Origin: Streptomyces sp. NBC_00554
GTDB lineage: Bacteria > Actinomycetota > Actinomycetes > Streptomycetales > Streptomycetaceae
Length of the DNA stretch: 64,000 nucleotides
Assembly (NCBI RefSeq): GCF_041431135.1
Contig: NZ_CP107799.1
Coordinates: 2,976,001-3,040,000 of the forward strand
Direction: 5' to 3'
The translations under genes and the position numbers were made by a program. The notes beneath the pieces were generated by a model, which had not been told where the DNA came from, searched no databases, and worked only from the letters and a program-made list of their open reading frames with translations. Shown here piece after piece: positions 29,504 through 37,330 of the stretch; position 1 is the first letter of the stretch, and every line of letters begins with the position of its first letter.

Positions 29504-30304
29504 TCAGTATGACCGGGACTGCGGGTAGCCGTAGCCACCCGCCACCGGGGCCTGCGCCTGTGCCGGGGCCGCGTGCGCCTCACGGTCGTAGAAGGGCCGC
29601 GCGTTCGACCGCAGCCACATCGCCACCGGGTCGTACTCGTCGGACATCGCGACGGTCGAGACGGGCAGCCCGTCCGGCACGGCGCCGATGGACTGCTGCA
29701 TCATCGCCCGCACCGAGTCGACGGCGGGCGGCGAGGTGTCGTACACATCGAGGCCGATGGCCAGATAGGGCGCCCCGAGCGCGGGCTGCACCCAGGCGCG
29801 GCGCAGCGAGCGCACGGCGGACGTGCGGTGCGCGTTCTGCGTGAGCAGGGCGTAGAACTGCGGGATCTCGATGCCCGGTTCGGAGAGCCTGAGCGGACCC
29901 GCGGGCTGGCGCTCCAGGCCCGTGGCGATACGCCGCAGGTCGAGCCAGGGGATGCCGACGCCGCCGCCGGGAGCGTGCGGGTTCAGCCAGAGGCCGAACT
30001 GGTCGGGGTACAGGGTGCGGGCCACGTCGAGGCCGTCGACGACTTCGTAACTGCGGTTCCAGCCACTGGCCGAGAGCTCCTGGGCGGAGGTGACACAGGG
30101 CGCGTACCCGAAGCCGTCCACCTCCATGTTCCCGTACTGCGCGTCCGGGGAGCCGGACTGGCCGTGCCAGAGCAGCATCCAGACCTGGCCTGCCGACGGG
30201 GCCGCGAGCGCGCGCAGGAGCGCCTCGTAGGCGTCGTAACGCCCGGGCGTCACCTGGCGCAGCATGTGCTCGACCTGCCCAGCCGCGGCTGTGCCAGCGC
30301 TCAC
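29504..30304 (-). CDS. SseB-type (enhanced serine sensitivity) protein
   Basis: A 266-residue protein with the SseB N- and C-terminal domain pattern: VWMLLWHGQSGSPDAQYGNM, then PCVTSAQELSASGWNRSYEV (target strand followed by helix) and YPDQFGLWLNPHAPGGGVGI. The second half carries APYLAIGLDVYDTSPPAVD. A Pro/Tyr/Gly-rich tail (AQAPVAGGYGYPQSRSY) ends the chain. SseB was named for altered serine sensitivity when overexpressed in E. coli; the molecular role is not known to me. Proximity to glycine/serine genes two kilobases away is consistent. The start is GTG. A paralogue follows upstream. Confidence 0.75.
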   Translation of the reverse strand: MSAGTAAAGQVEHMLRQVTPGRYDAYEALLRALAAPSAGQVWMLLWHGQSGSPDAQYGNMEVDGFGYAPCVTSAQELSASGWNRSYEVVDGLDVARTLYPDQFGLWLNPHAPGGGVGIPWLDLRRIATGLERQPAGPLRLSEPGIEIPQFYALLTQNAHRTSAVRSLRRAWVQPALGAPYLAIGLDVYDTSPPAVDSVRAMMQQSIGAVPDGLPVSTVAMSDEYDPVAMWLRSNARPFYDREAHAAPAQAQAPVAGGYGYPQSRSY

Positions 30305-30448
30305 CTTTACAGCCCCTTCGTGTACAACACCTCGACCGACGTTATGAAACCAGCTTAAGCGGCGACCCTGACAGCGACGTGGACGCTCCGCTGGGAAAGC
30401 CGTGTGAGAGCTCGGGACTTGCTGTCGTTCTGTGGCCGCGGGCCCGTT

Positions 30449-30489
30449 GTGGTTGCTCGCGCCGTTCCCCGCGCCCCTGTCGGGGCGCC
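30449..30489. repeat. Dispersed GC-rich repeat element, copy 2, with closing hairpin
   Basis: TGGTTGCTCGCGCCGTTCCCCGCGCCCC core resembles the element at 7421-7454. Here GCGCCCC and GGGGCGC form a 7-bp stem with a four-base loop, so the full hairpin is present. It starts two bases after the stop codon of the second sseB-like gene and would serve as its transcription terminator. Confidence 0.6.
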
Positions 30490-30490
30490 T

Positions 30491-31294
30491 TCAGTGGCCG
30501 TGTTGGTAGAAGGGCCGCACCCTCTGGCGCAGCCAGTCGCAGACCGGGTCCTGGGCCACGTCCAGGAGGACCAGGTTCACCGGCCACGGGGCCGGGACCC
30601 GGCCGAGCGCGCGGCCCAGGGCGTCCAGGGGGAGGGTGCGGGCCTCGCCCTCCCAGAGGGAGAGTTCGACGCCGATGAACATCACGGGGGCGCCGCCCTC
30701 GATGCTGGCCAGGCAGCGACGGGCGGTCAGCACGACGCCGGTCCCGGCGAACTCGGCGGAGGCCGCGGACAGGAAGTCCACCGGGTCGTCCTGCCAGTCG
30801 GGCTCGAAGAGCCGCACCCGGCCGCCGCTCGCGGATCCGTCGAGAGGCGTACGCCCGGCACGGCACAGCTCGGCGACCGCGGGGGGCGGCAGCGGTACGC
30901 CGACCACACCGTCCGGGTTCACCGCGATGCCGATCTGCGGGGGCAGCCCGCGGGCGAACTCGACGGCGGGCGCGATCGTGTACGACATGTGCCCGCCGGT
31001 GACCTGGCGGAACTGCTCCTCGGAGCTGAAGACAGGGACGTACGCCTGACCGGCGATCTCCAGCGTGGGCAGGTCGAGCGGACCGCTGTTCGGGCCGCCG
31101 CCGTTCGGCAGCGGGACCCAGACGAAGCTGCGGCCGAGGACCTCGACGATGCGGGCACCCGAGGAGGGGCCCGCGGGCACGCCGAGGGACGCGGCGAGCA
31201 CCTCCTCCAGTTCGTTGCCCGGCCATCCGCCGTGCGGATGGGGGTACGCCTGCGTCGGGAGGCCAGGGAATTCGGGGAAGGCTGGGAAGTCCAT
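30491..31294 (-). CDS. SseB-type protein, second copy
   Basis: A 267-residue paralogue of the adjacent SseB protein. It starts MDFPAFPEFPGLPTQAYPHP, contains SFVWVPLPNGGGPNSGPLDL and AYVPVFSSEEQFRQVTGGHM (SseB_N), and EFARGLPPQIGIAVNPDGVV; the C-terminal half has PVMFIGVELSLWEGEARTL. An ATG 26 codons upstream is in frame, but that stretch uses AGA, CTT, GGA and ACA codons unlike the gene body, so I took the internal ATG, preceded by AGGCGG. The upstream region has three tandem CCGGTGTT units. Confidence 0.7.
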   Translation of the reverse strand: MDFPAFPEFPGLPTQAYPHPHGGWPGNELEEVLAASLGVPAGPSSGARIVEVLGRSFVWVPLPNGGGPNSGPLDLPTLEIAGQAYVPVFSSEEQFRQVTGGHMSYTIAPAVEFARGLPPQIGIAVNPDGVVGVPLPPPAVAELCRAGRTPLDGSASGGRVRLFEPDWQDDPVDFLSAASAEFAGTGVVLTARRCLASIEGGAPVMFIGVELSLWEGEARTLPLDALGRALGRVPAPWPVNLVLLDVAQDPVCDWLRQRVRPFYQHGH

Positions 31295-31432
31295 CTGTCT
31301 ACCGCCTGCTGTGAACCACTGTTCCGGTGTTCCGGTGTTCCGGCTGGCAAGGTTAGTGCGCTTGTACGGCATCCCGGCCGCTCTCGCCGCCCCCGGCCGC
31401 GCTCGATCGCGCTCGGCCACTCTCGGCCGCTC

Positions 31433-32119
31433 TCAGCCTCCGAAGTCGATCCGGCGCAGTACGTCGGCCGCGTCCCGGTCGATGAGCACCGCCGAGCCGC
31501 AGCCCTCCGGCAGGTCCCCCTTCTCGACGGAGCGCAGCAGCCGGGTGACCGCGCCGCGGTGGCGCGAGAACGCGTACCGCGAGACGCCGCGGCCGCGCTC
31601 GCGCTGGCCGTCGAGGGCCGTGCCCGGTGTGACGTCGAGCAGCAGCAGGTGCAGGGTGCCGCCCCGGCGGCGCGCCTCGCGGGCGAGCCAGCGGCGCACC
31701 CAGGCCTGGGTGCCGCAGTCGTGTACGACCACTCCGGCGCCGGAGCGCAGTGCGCGGTGCAGCCCCGTGTAGTGCGCGAGGCGGACGAGCGGGCGGTAGA
31801 CCGCGTACGGAAGCCAGCGGGACACGTGTCCGTCCCAGCGGTCGCGGGTGTCCTGCGAGTCGATGCGCGGGCCCGAGACCGCGCGGCGCATCAGGGTCGA
31901 CTTGCCGCTGCCGGGGAGTCCGGTGACCACGACGACGTCGGAGGTGCCGAAGTGCAGACCGTGCGGGCTGTGTCCCGCGCGGTCCCTGAGGTCGCGGACG
32001 ACCGCCGTCGGGAACGGGTCGCACGCCTCCCGGGCCGGAGCGCCGGGCTGCTTGGGCAGCGCGAGGCCTGCGGTCGTCGCGTACGCCGTGGTCCTGTTCA
32101 CCGTGATCGTCCTCCCCAT
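31433..32119 (-). CDS. P-loop ATPase of kinase type
   Basis: A 228-residue protein with a clear Walker A (VTGLPGSGKSTLMRRAV) and a kinase-like layout of the AAA_33/zeta-toxin-like class: a Asp after the Walker A strand (RIDSQDTRDRW), a helical lid region rich in Arg (YRPLVRLAHYTGLHRALRSG), a strand ending VVVHDCGT (Walker B-like) and LHLLLLDVTPGTALDGQRER. It could phosphorylate a small molecule or be a shikimate-kinase-like enzyme. Start: ATG of MGRTITVNRTT. It precedes the two sseB-like genes on the same strand and is divergent from the glycine riboswitch. Confidence 0.75.
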   Translation of the reverse strand: MGRTITVNRTTAYATTAGLALPKQPGAPAREACDPFPTAVVRDLRDRAGHSPHGLHFGTSDVVVVTGLPGSGKSTLMRRAVSGPRIDSQDTRDRWDGHVSRWLPYAVYRPLVRLAHYTGLHRALRSGAGVVVHDCGTQAWVRRWLAREARRRGGTLHLLLLDVTPGTALDGQRERGRGVSRYAFSRHRGAVTRLLRSVEKGDLPEGCGSAVLIDRDAADVLRRIDFGG

Positions 32120-32280
32120 GGGTCTGGAGTCCCATCCCCGCCGAGTGTAAAGAGAAGGTAATGCGCGGTGCTTCCTGTTTCCGTAATCGGTCTGCCACAA
32201 GGCGGTTACAGATGCGGACTGCCAGTATCGGACGGCGCGTGCAATGATGTGCCCGCCAACTGCATACCGGCCGCTTGAAT

Positions 32281-32489
32281 CCGCGCGGGAGAGTCCCAGG
32301 TCATGTCACGTGACCCTGGGCGCCGAAGGAGCAAGTCCCTCCCTTGAATCTCTCAGGCCCCGTACCGCGCGGGCGAGGCACATCTGAAAAGCGGGCCGCT
32401 GACCAGTGGCTCCACCCAAGGTGCAAATCATGACCACCGTTTCGCGGGGTCGTGATGAACCTCTCAGGTTCCGATGACAGATGGGGAGG
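32281..32489 (+). promoter_or_regulatory. Tandem glycine riboswitch
   Basis: Two glycine aptamers in series upstream of gcvT. Aptamer one runs from GCGGGAGAGTCCC through the diagnostic CGCCGAAGGAGCAA and CCCTTGAATCTCTCAGGC. Aptamer two ends with AACCTCTCAGGTTCCGATG and ACAGATGGGGAGGA, followed 36 bases later by the gcvT start. In this class glycine binding turns on genes for glycine breakdown. Sequence identity with the consensus motifs is direct; boundaries are approximate. Confidence 0.95.
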
Positions 32490-32524
32490 AACGACCTCGC
32501 CGTCATGCCTTGGGAGCCCCACCG

Positions 32525-33643
32525 ATGAGCAGCAACGCACCCCGTCACACCGCGCTCGATGCCCTGCATCGCTCGCTCGGCGCGACGATGACCGACTTCG
32601 CGGGCTGGGACATGCCCCTTCGTTACGGCTCCGAACGCGACGAGCATCTCGCCGTCCGTACGAAGGCCGGCCTCTTCGACCTCTCCCACATGGGCGAGAT
32701 CACGGTCACCGGGCCCCAGGCCGCCGCGCTCCTCAACTACGCGCTGGTCGGCAACATCGCCTCGGTGGGCGTCGGCCGCGCCCGCTACACCATGATCTGC
32801 CGGACGGACGGCGGCATCCTCGACGACCTGATCGTCTACCGGCTGGCCGAGACCGAATACATGGTCGTCGCCAACGCCTCCAACGCCCAGGTGGTGCTGG
32901 ACGCGCTCGTGGAGCGAGCGGCGGACTTCGACGCCGTCGTGCGCGACGACCGTGACGCGTACGCGCTGATCGCCGTACAGGGTCCCGAGTCGCCCGGCAT
33001 CCTCAAGTCCCTCACCGACGCCGACCTCGACGGCCTGAAGTACTACGCCGGTCTGCCCGGCACGGTCGCGGGCGTCCCGGCTCTCATCGCCCGCACCGGC
33101 TACACCGGTGAGGACGGCTTCGAGCTCTTCGTCTCCCCCGGCGACGCCGAGAAGGTGTGGCAGGCGCTGACCGAGGCGGGCGCCCCGGCCGGGCTCATCC
33201 CGTGTGGTCTGTCCTGCCGGGACACCCTGCGCCTGGAGGCGGGCATGCCGCTGTACGGGCATGAACTGAGCACCTCGCTCACCCCCTTCGACGCCGGCCT
33301 CGGCCGGGTCGTGAAGTTCGAGAAGGAGGGCGACTTCGTGGGGCGCGAGGCGCTCTCCGAGGCCGCCGAGCGTGCGCTCGAGAACCCCCCGCGGGTGCTC
33401 GTCGGCCTGATCGCCGAGGGCCGTCGCGTGCCGCGCGCCGGCTACTCCGTGGTCGCCGAAGGCAAGGTGGTCGGCGAGGTCACGTCGGGCGCCCCGTCCC
33501 CGACGCTGGGCAAGCCGATCGCGATGGCGTACGTCGACGCCGCGCACTCCGCTCCGGGCAGCGCCGGAGTCGGTGTGGACATCCGGGGCAGCCACGAGCC
33601 GTACGAGGTCGTGGCGCTGCCGTTCTACAAGCGCCAGAAGTGA
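32525..33643 (+). CDS. gcvT: Glycine cleavage system T protein (aminomethyltransferase)
   Basis: A 372-residue GcvT, which transfers the aminomethyl group from the H-protein lipoyl arm to tetrahydrofolate, releasing ammonia. Family marks are MTDFAGWDMPLRYGSERDEH and GLFDLSHMGEITVTGP at the N-terminus, the folate-binding Glu/Asp region CGLSCRDTLRLEAGMPLYGH, and FVGREALSEAAERALEN. Start: ATG of MSSNAPRHTA rather than an in-frame ATG 17 codons upstream that would lie in the riboswitch. First gene of the gcv-glyA-sdaA run. Confidence 0.98.
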   Translation: MSSNAPRHTALDALHRSLGATMTDFAGWDMPLRYGSERDEHLAVRTKAGLFDLSHMGEITVTGPQAAALLNYALVGNIASVGVGRARYTMICRTDGGILDDLIVYRLAETEYMVVANASNAQVVLDALVERAADFDAVVRDDRDAYALIAVQGPESPGILKSLTDADLDGLKYYAGLPGTVAGVPALIARTGYTGEDGFELFVSPGDAEKVWQALTEAGAPAGLIPCGLSCRDTLRLEAGMPLYGHELSTSLTPFDAGLGRVVKFEKEGDFVGREALSEAAERALENPPRVLVGLIAEGRRVPRAGYSVVAEGKVVGEVTSGAPSPTLGKPIAMAYVDAAHSAPGSAGVGVDIRGSHEPYEVVALPFYKRQK

Positions 33644-33766
33644 GACTGACCCGAAAGCCGGGCTTCGGGCTCCACGGTCACCAGTCGTGACACCGGGCAC
33701 ATCCGCCCTGCTCATCACCCCTCCCCCCGTCATCAGCACTCCCCCGCGTACAGGAGAATTCAGGCC

Positions 33767-34144
33767 ATGAGCAACCCCCAGCAGCTGCGCTACAGCAAGG
33801 AGCACGAGTGGCTGTCGGTCGCCGAGGACGGCGTCTCGACGGTCGGCATCACCGAGTTCGCGGCCAACGCGCTCGGCGATGTCGTCTACGCCCAGCTTCC
33901 GGAGGTCGGTGCCACGGTCACCGCGGGTGAGTCCTGCGGTGAGCTGGAGTCGACCAAGTCGGTGAGCGACCTGTACGCGCCGGTCACCGGCGAGGTCGTG
34001 GAGTTCAACCAGGACGTGGTGGACGACCCGGCCCTGGTGAACTCGGCCCCCTTCGAGGGCGGCTGGCTGTTCAAGGTGCGCATCGCGGACGAGCCGGACG
34101 ACCTGCTCTCCGCCGACGAGTACACCGCTTTCACCGCCGGCTGA
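33767..34144 (+). CDS. gcvH: Glycine cleavage system H protein
   Basis: A 125-residue lipoyl carrier that shuttles the aminomethyl group between the P, T and L proteins. The lipoylated Lys is in [16 protein letters not shown], and the N-terminus [20 protein letters not shown] is typical. Its ATG follows a good AGGAGAA. A 123-base gap to gcvT contains a small CCCGAA/TTCGGG stem. The P protein (gcvP) is not in this window. Confidence 0.98.
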   Translation: MSNPQQLRYSKEHEWLSVAEDGVSTVGITEFAANALGDVVYAQLPEVGATVTAGESCGELESTKSVSDLYAPVTGEVVEFNQDVVDDPALVNSAPFEGGWLFKVRIADEPDDLLSADEYTAFTAG

Positions 34145-34159
34145 GGAGTCGTAGCCCCT

Positions 34160-35434
34160 ATGTCTGAATCCAAGTCGCTTCTCAACACACCCCTGCACGA
34201 GCTCGACCCGGACGTCGCCGCCGCCGTCGACGCCGAACTGCACCGCCAGCAGTCCACCCTCGAGATGATCGCCTCGGAGAACTTCGCTCCGGTCGCCGTC
34301 ATGGAGGCCCAGGGCTCGGTCCTGACCAACAAGTACGCCGAGGGCTACCCCGGCCGCCGCTACTACGGCGGCTGTGAGCACGTCGACGTCGTCGAGCAGA
34401 TCGCCATCGACCGCGTGAAGGCGCTCTTCGGTGCCGAGCACGCCAACGTGCAGCCCCACTCGGGTGCCCAGGCCAACGCGGCCGCGATGTTCGCGCTGAT
34501 CAAGCCCGGCGACACGATCATGGGTCTGAACCTCGCGCACGGCGGGCACCTGACCCACGGCATGAAGATCAACTTCTCCGGCAAGCTCTACAACGTGGTC
34601 GCGTACCACGTGGACGACGCCACCGGCCAGGTCGACATGGCCGAGGTCGAGAAGCTCGCCAAGGAGTCGAAGCCGAAGCTGATCGTGGCCGGCTGGTCGG
34701 CGTACCCGCGTCAGCTGGACTTCGCCGAGTTCCGCCGGATCGCGGACGAGGTCGGCGCGTACCTGATGGTCGACATGGCGCACTTCGCCGGTCTGGTGGC
34801 GGCGGGCCTGCACCCGAACCCCGTACCGCACGCCCATGTCGTCACGACCACCACCCACAAGACGCTGGGCGGTCCGCGCGGTGGCGTGATCCTGTCCACG
34901 GCCGAGCTCGCCAAGAAGATCAACTCGGCGGTCTTCCCGGGTCAGCAGGGCGGTCCGCTGGAGCATGTGATCGCCGCCAAGGCCGTCTCCTTCAAGGTCG
35001 CCGCGACGGACGACTTCAAGGAGCGCCAGCAGCGGACCCTCGACGGTGCGCGGATCCTGGCGGAGCGCCTTGTCCAGGACGACGTGACCCAGGTCGGCGT
35101 CTCGGTGCTCTCCGGCGGTACGGACGTGCACCTCGTCCTGGTCGACCTGCGCAACTCCGAGCTGGACGGGCAGCAGGCCGAGGACCGCCTCCACGGGGTC
35201 GGCATCACGGTCAACCGCAACGCCATTCCGAACGACCCGCGCCCGCCGATGGTGACCTCGGGTCTCCGCATCGGTACGCCGGCCCTGGCGACCCGCGGCT
35301 TCACGACCGAGGACTTCACCGAGGTCGCGGACATCATCGCGGAGACGCTGAAGCCGTCGTACGACGCGGACTCGCTGAAGGCCCGGGTGTCCGCTCTGGC
35401 CGACAAGCACCCGCTGTACCCCGGCCTGAAGTAG
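34160..35434 (+). CDS. glyA: Serine hydroxymethyltransferase
   Basis: A 424-residue SHMT, which interconverts serine and glycine with tetrahydrofolate. PLP Lys is in [20 protein letters not shown] and typical blocks are [40 protein letters not shown] and [20 protein letters not shown]. It lies 15 bases after gcvH, so the glycine cleavage and serine/glycine interconversion genes are cotranscribed under the riboswitch. Length is close to normal. Confidence 0.98.
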   Translation: MSESKSLLNTPLHELDPDVAAAVDAELHRQQSTLEMIASENFAPVAVMEAQGSVLTNKYAEGYPGRRYYGGCEHVDVVEQIAIDRVKALFGAEHANVQPHSGAQANAAAMFALIKPGDTIMGLNLAHGGHLTHGMKINFSGKLYNVVAYHVDDATGQVDMAEVEKLAKESKPKLIVAGWSAYPRQLDFAEFRRIADEVGAYLMVDMAHFAGLVAAGLHPNPVPHAHVVTTTTHKTLGGPRGGVILSTAELAKKINSAVFPGQQGGPLEHVIAAKAVSFKVAATDDFKERQQRTLDGARILAERLVQDDVTQVGVSVLSGGTDVHLVLVDLRNSELDGQQAEDRLHGVGITVNRNAIPNDPRPPMVTSGLRIGTPALATRGFTTEDFTEVADIIAETLKPSYDADSLKARVSALADKHPLYPGLK

Positions 35435-35497
35435 TTCGTACGCTTCGCGCGCTTTCTGCGTTTCCTCATTGGATTCGCACGGAACGTACGATTCTTC

Positions 35498-35538
35498 GGG
35501 GCGCCGCGCACACTGGAACTCAGCCGTGTGCGGCGCCC
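35498..35538 (+). terminator. Stem-loop between glyA and sdaA
   Basis: GGGCGCCGCGCACAC can pair with GTGTGCGGCGCCC (13 pairs, one 2-base bulge) around a 12-base loop. It lies 63 bases after glyA and 45 before the sdaA start, so it may terminate or attenuate transcription into sdaA. Confidence 0.45.
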
Positions 35539-35582
35539 GCCCCATGCACCACCCCTGTTTTGCCTGTTTTGAGGAGTTCCCC

Positions 35583-36950
35583 GTGGCCATCTCGGTCTTC
35601 GACCTGTTCTCGATCGGCATCGGCCCGTCCAGCTCCCACACGGTCGGCCCGATGCGCGCGGCACGCATGTTCGCCCGGCGGCTGCGCAATGAGGAGCTGC
35701 TGGAGTCGGTGGCGTCGATACGCGCCGAGCTGTACGGCTCGCTGGGCGCGACCGGGCACGGGCACGGCACCCCCAAGGCGGTGCTGCTCGGCCTCGAGGG
35801 CGCCTCGCCGCGGACGGTGGATGTGGAAGGGGCCGACGCCCGGGTCGAGGAGATCAAGTCGGCGGGCCGCATCAAGCTGCTCGGCGAGCACGAGATCGAC
35901 TTCTCCTTCTCCGACGACCTGATCCTGCACCGCCGCAAGACGCTGCCGTACCACGCGAACGGCATGACGGTCTTCGCGTACGACTCCTCCGGCGAGCTGG
36001 TCCTCGAGAAGACGTACTACTCGGTCGGCGGCGGCTTCGTGGTCGACGACGACGCGGTGGGCGAGGACCGCATCAAGCTGGACGACACGGTCCTCAAGTA
36101 CCCCTTCCGTACGGGCGACGAGCTGCTGCGGCTGACCCGCGAGACGGGCCTGTCGATCTCCGCGCTGATGCTGGAGAACGAACGCGCCTGGCGGACGGAA
36201 GAGGAGATCCGCGAGGGCCTCCTCGCGATCTGGCGCGTCATGCAGGCATGCACGTCGCGCGGCATGTCCCGCGAGGGCATCCTGCCCGGCGGCCTCAAGG
36301 TCCGCCGCCGCGCCGCCATGTCCGCGCGCCAACTCCGCGCCGAGGGCGACCCGTTGGCCCACGCGATGGAGTGGATCACTCTGTACGCGATGGCGGTGAA
36401 CGAGGAGAACGCGGCCGGCGGCCGGGTGGTCACCGCCCCGACGAACGGCGCCGCCGGCATCATCCCGGCCGTCCTGCACTACTACATCAACTTCGTGCCG
36501 GGCGCCGACGAGGACGGGGTCGTACGCTTCCTGCTCGCCGCGGGCGCCATCGGCATGCTCTTCAAGGAGAACGCCTCCATCTCCGGCGCCGAGGTCGGCT
36601 GCCAGGGCGAGGTCGGCTCGGCCTGCTCGATGGCCGCCGGCGCCTTCGCCGAGGTCCTCGGCGGCAGCCCCGAACAGGTCGAGAACGCCGCCGAGATCGG
36701 CATGGAACACAACCTCGGCCTCACCTGCGACCCGGTCGGCGGCCTCGTCCAGATCCCCTGCATCGAGCGCAACGGCATGGCTGCCGTGAAGGCCGTCACG
36801 GCCGCGAAGATGGCCATGCGCGGCGACGGCTCCCACAAGGTCTCCCTCGACAAGGTCATCAAGACCATGAAGGAGACGGGCGCGGACATGAGCGTCAAGT
36901 ACAAGGAGACTGCGCGGGGCGGGCTGGCGGTCAACATCATCGAGTGCTGA
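35583..36950 (+). CDS. sdaA: L-serine ammonia-lyase (iron-sulfur type)
   Basis: A 455-residue single-chain [4Fe-4S] L-serine dehydratase converting serine to pyruvate and ammonia. It begins [20 protein letters not shown] with the conserved SSSHT motif in the beta domain, and the C-terminal alpha domain has the three iron-ligand Cys: [36 protein letters not shown]. The GTG start follows TGAGGAG. Together with glyA it would drain glycine through serine to pyruvate. A hairpin separates it from glyA, so it may have its own promoter. Confidence 0.96.
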   Translation: MAISVFDLFSIGIGPSSSHTVGPMRAARMFARRLRNEELLESVASIRAELYGSLGATGHGHGTPKAVLLGLEGASPRTVDVEGADARVEEIKSAGRIKLLGEHEIDFSFSDDLILHRRKTLPYHANGMTVFAYDSSGELVLEKTYYSVGGGFVVDDDAVGEDRIKLDDTVLKYPFRTGDELLRLTRETGLSISALMLENERAWRTEEEIREGLLAIWRVMQACTSRGMSREGILPGGLKVRRRAAMSARQLRAEGDPLAHAMEWITLYAMAVNEENAAGGRVVTAPTNGAAGIIPAVLHYYINFVPGADEDGVVRFLLAAGAIGMLFKENASISGAEVGCQGEVGSACSMAAGAFAEVLGGSPEQVENAAEIGMEHNLGLTCDPVGGLVQIPCIERNGMAAVKAVTAAKMAMRGDGSHKVSLDKVIKTMKETGADMSVKYKETARGGLAVNIIEC

Positions 36951-37330
36951 GGGCGCGGGCCCGGCCTCTGGTTTCCTCTGTTTCGCGGTCCGGTGCGGAG
37001 TAGACGCAACGTCAAGTCTCTGTGGACCCATGGGGAACGACATCCCCAGCAGCCCCTTCTATGGTGATCAGGCAGTTCCAGCGGAACCACGCTGACCGGT
37101 GGGCCGCCTGGATGGACTCGACGACGCACTGGGGGGATGCGTCTTCCCATGCTCATGGTTCGCTCGCGACGCCGTGCCCCGGCACGGCCGCGCTCGTAGC
37201 GCCATTCCATTTCACCGAAGGACGTCCGGCGCGCACTTTTTGACGCGCGCTCTTCTTCGTTCCTCGGTCGGCGCTGCTCGAATCGTTCTCCCCCGCTGAC
37301 ATCCGGATCCGTCAAGAGGTAGGGACACGC
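36951..37330. other. Gene-free interval upstream of the DUF1906 wall-enzyme gene
   Basis: 380 bases with no supported coding region. It includes two small stems, TGGGGA/TCCCCA (37031-37048) and GCCGTGCC/GGCACGGC (37171-37188), and a TTTTTGACGCGCGC stretch. It must contain the sdaA terminator and the promoter of the wall-enzyme cluster. I looked for the c-di-AMP riboswitch found before some Streptomyces wall-lytic genes and did not see its conserved motifs. Confidence 0.5.

Noticed and set aside
32306..35965. 1,219-codon leftward frame opposite gcvT, gcvH, glyA and sdaA
   Set aside because: It covers four recognised genes and the riboswitch; sequence has no domain and is an antisense shadow.
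36951..37330. c-di-AMP (ydaO type) riboswitch upstream of the wall enzymes
   Set aside because: The conserved GGGGTGAAT and CCCGTCAGCTAACC motifs are absent.
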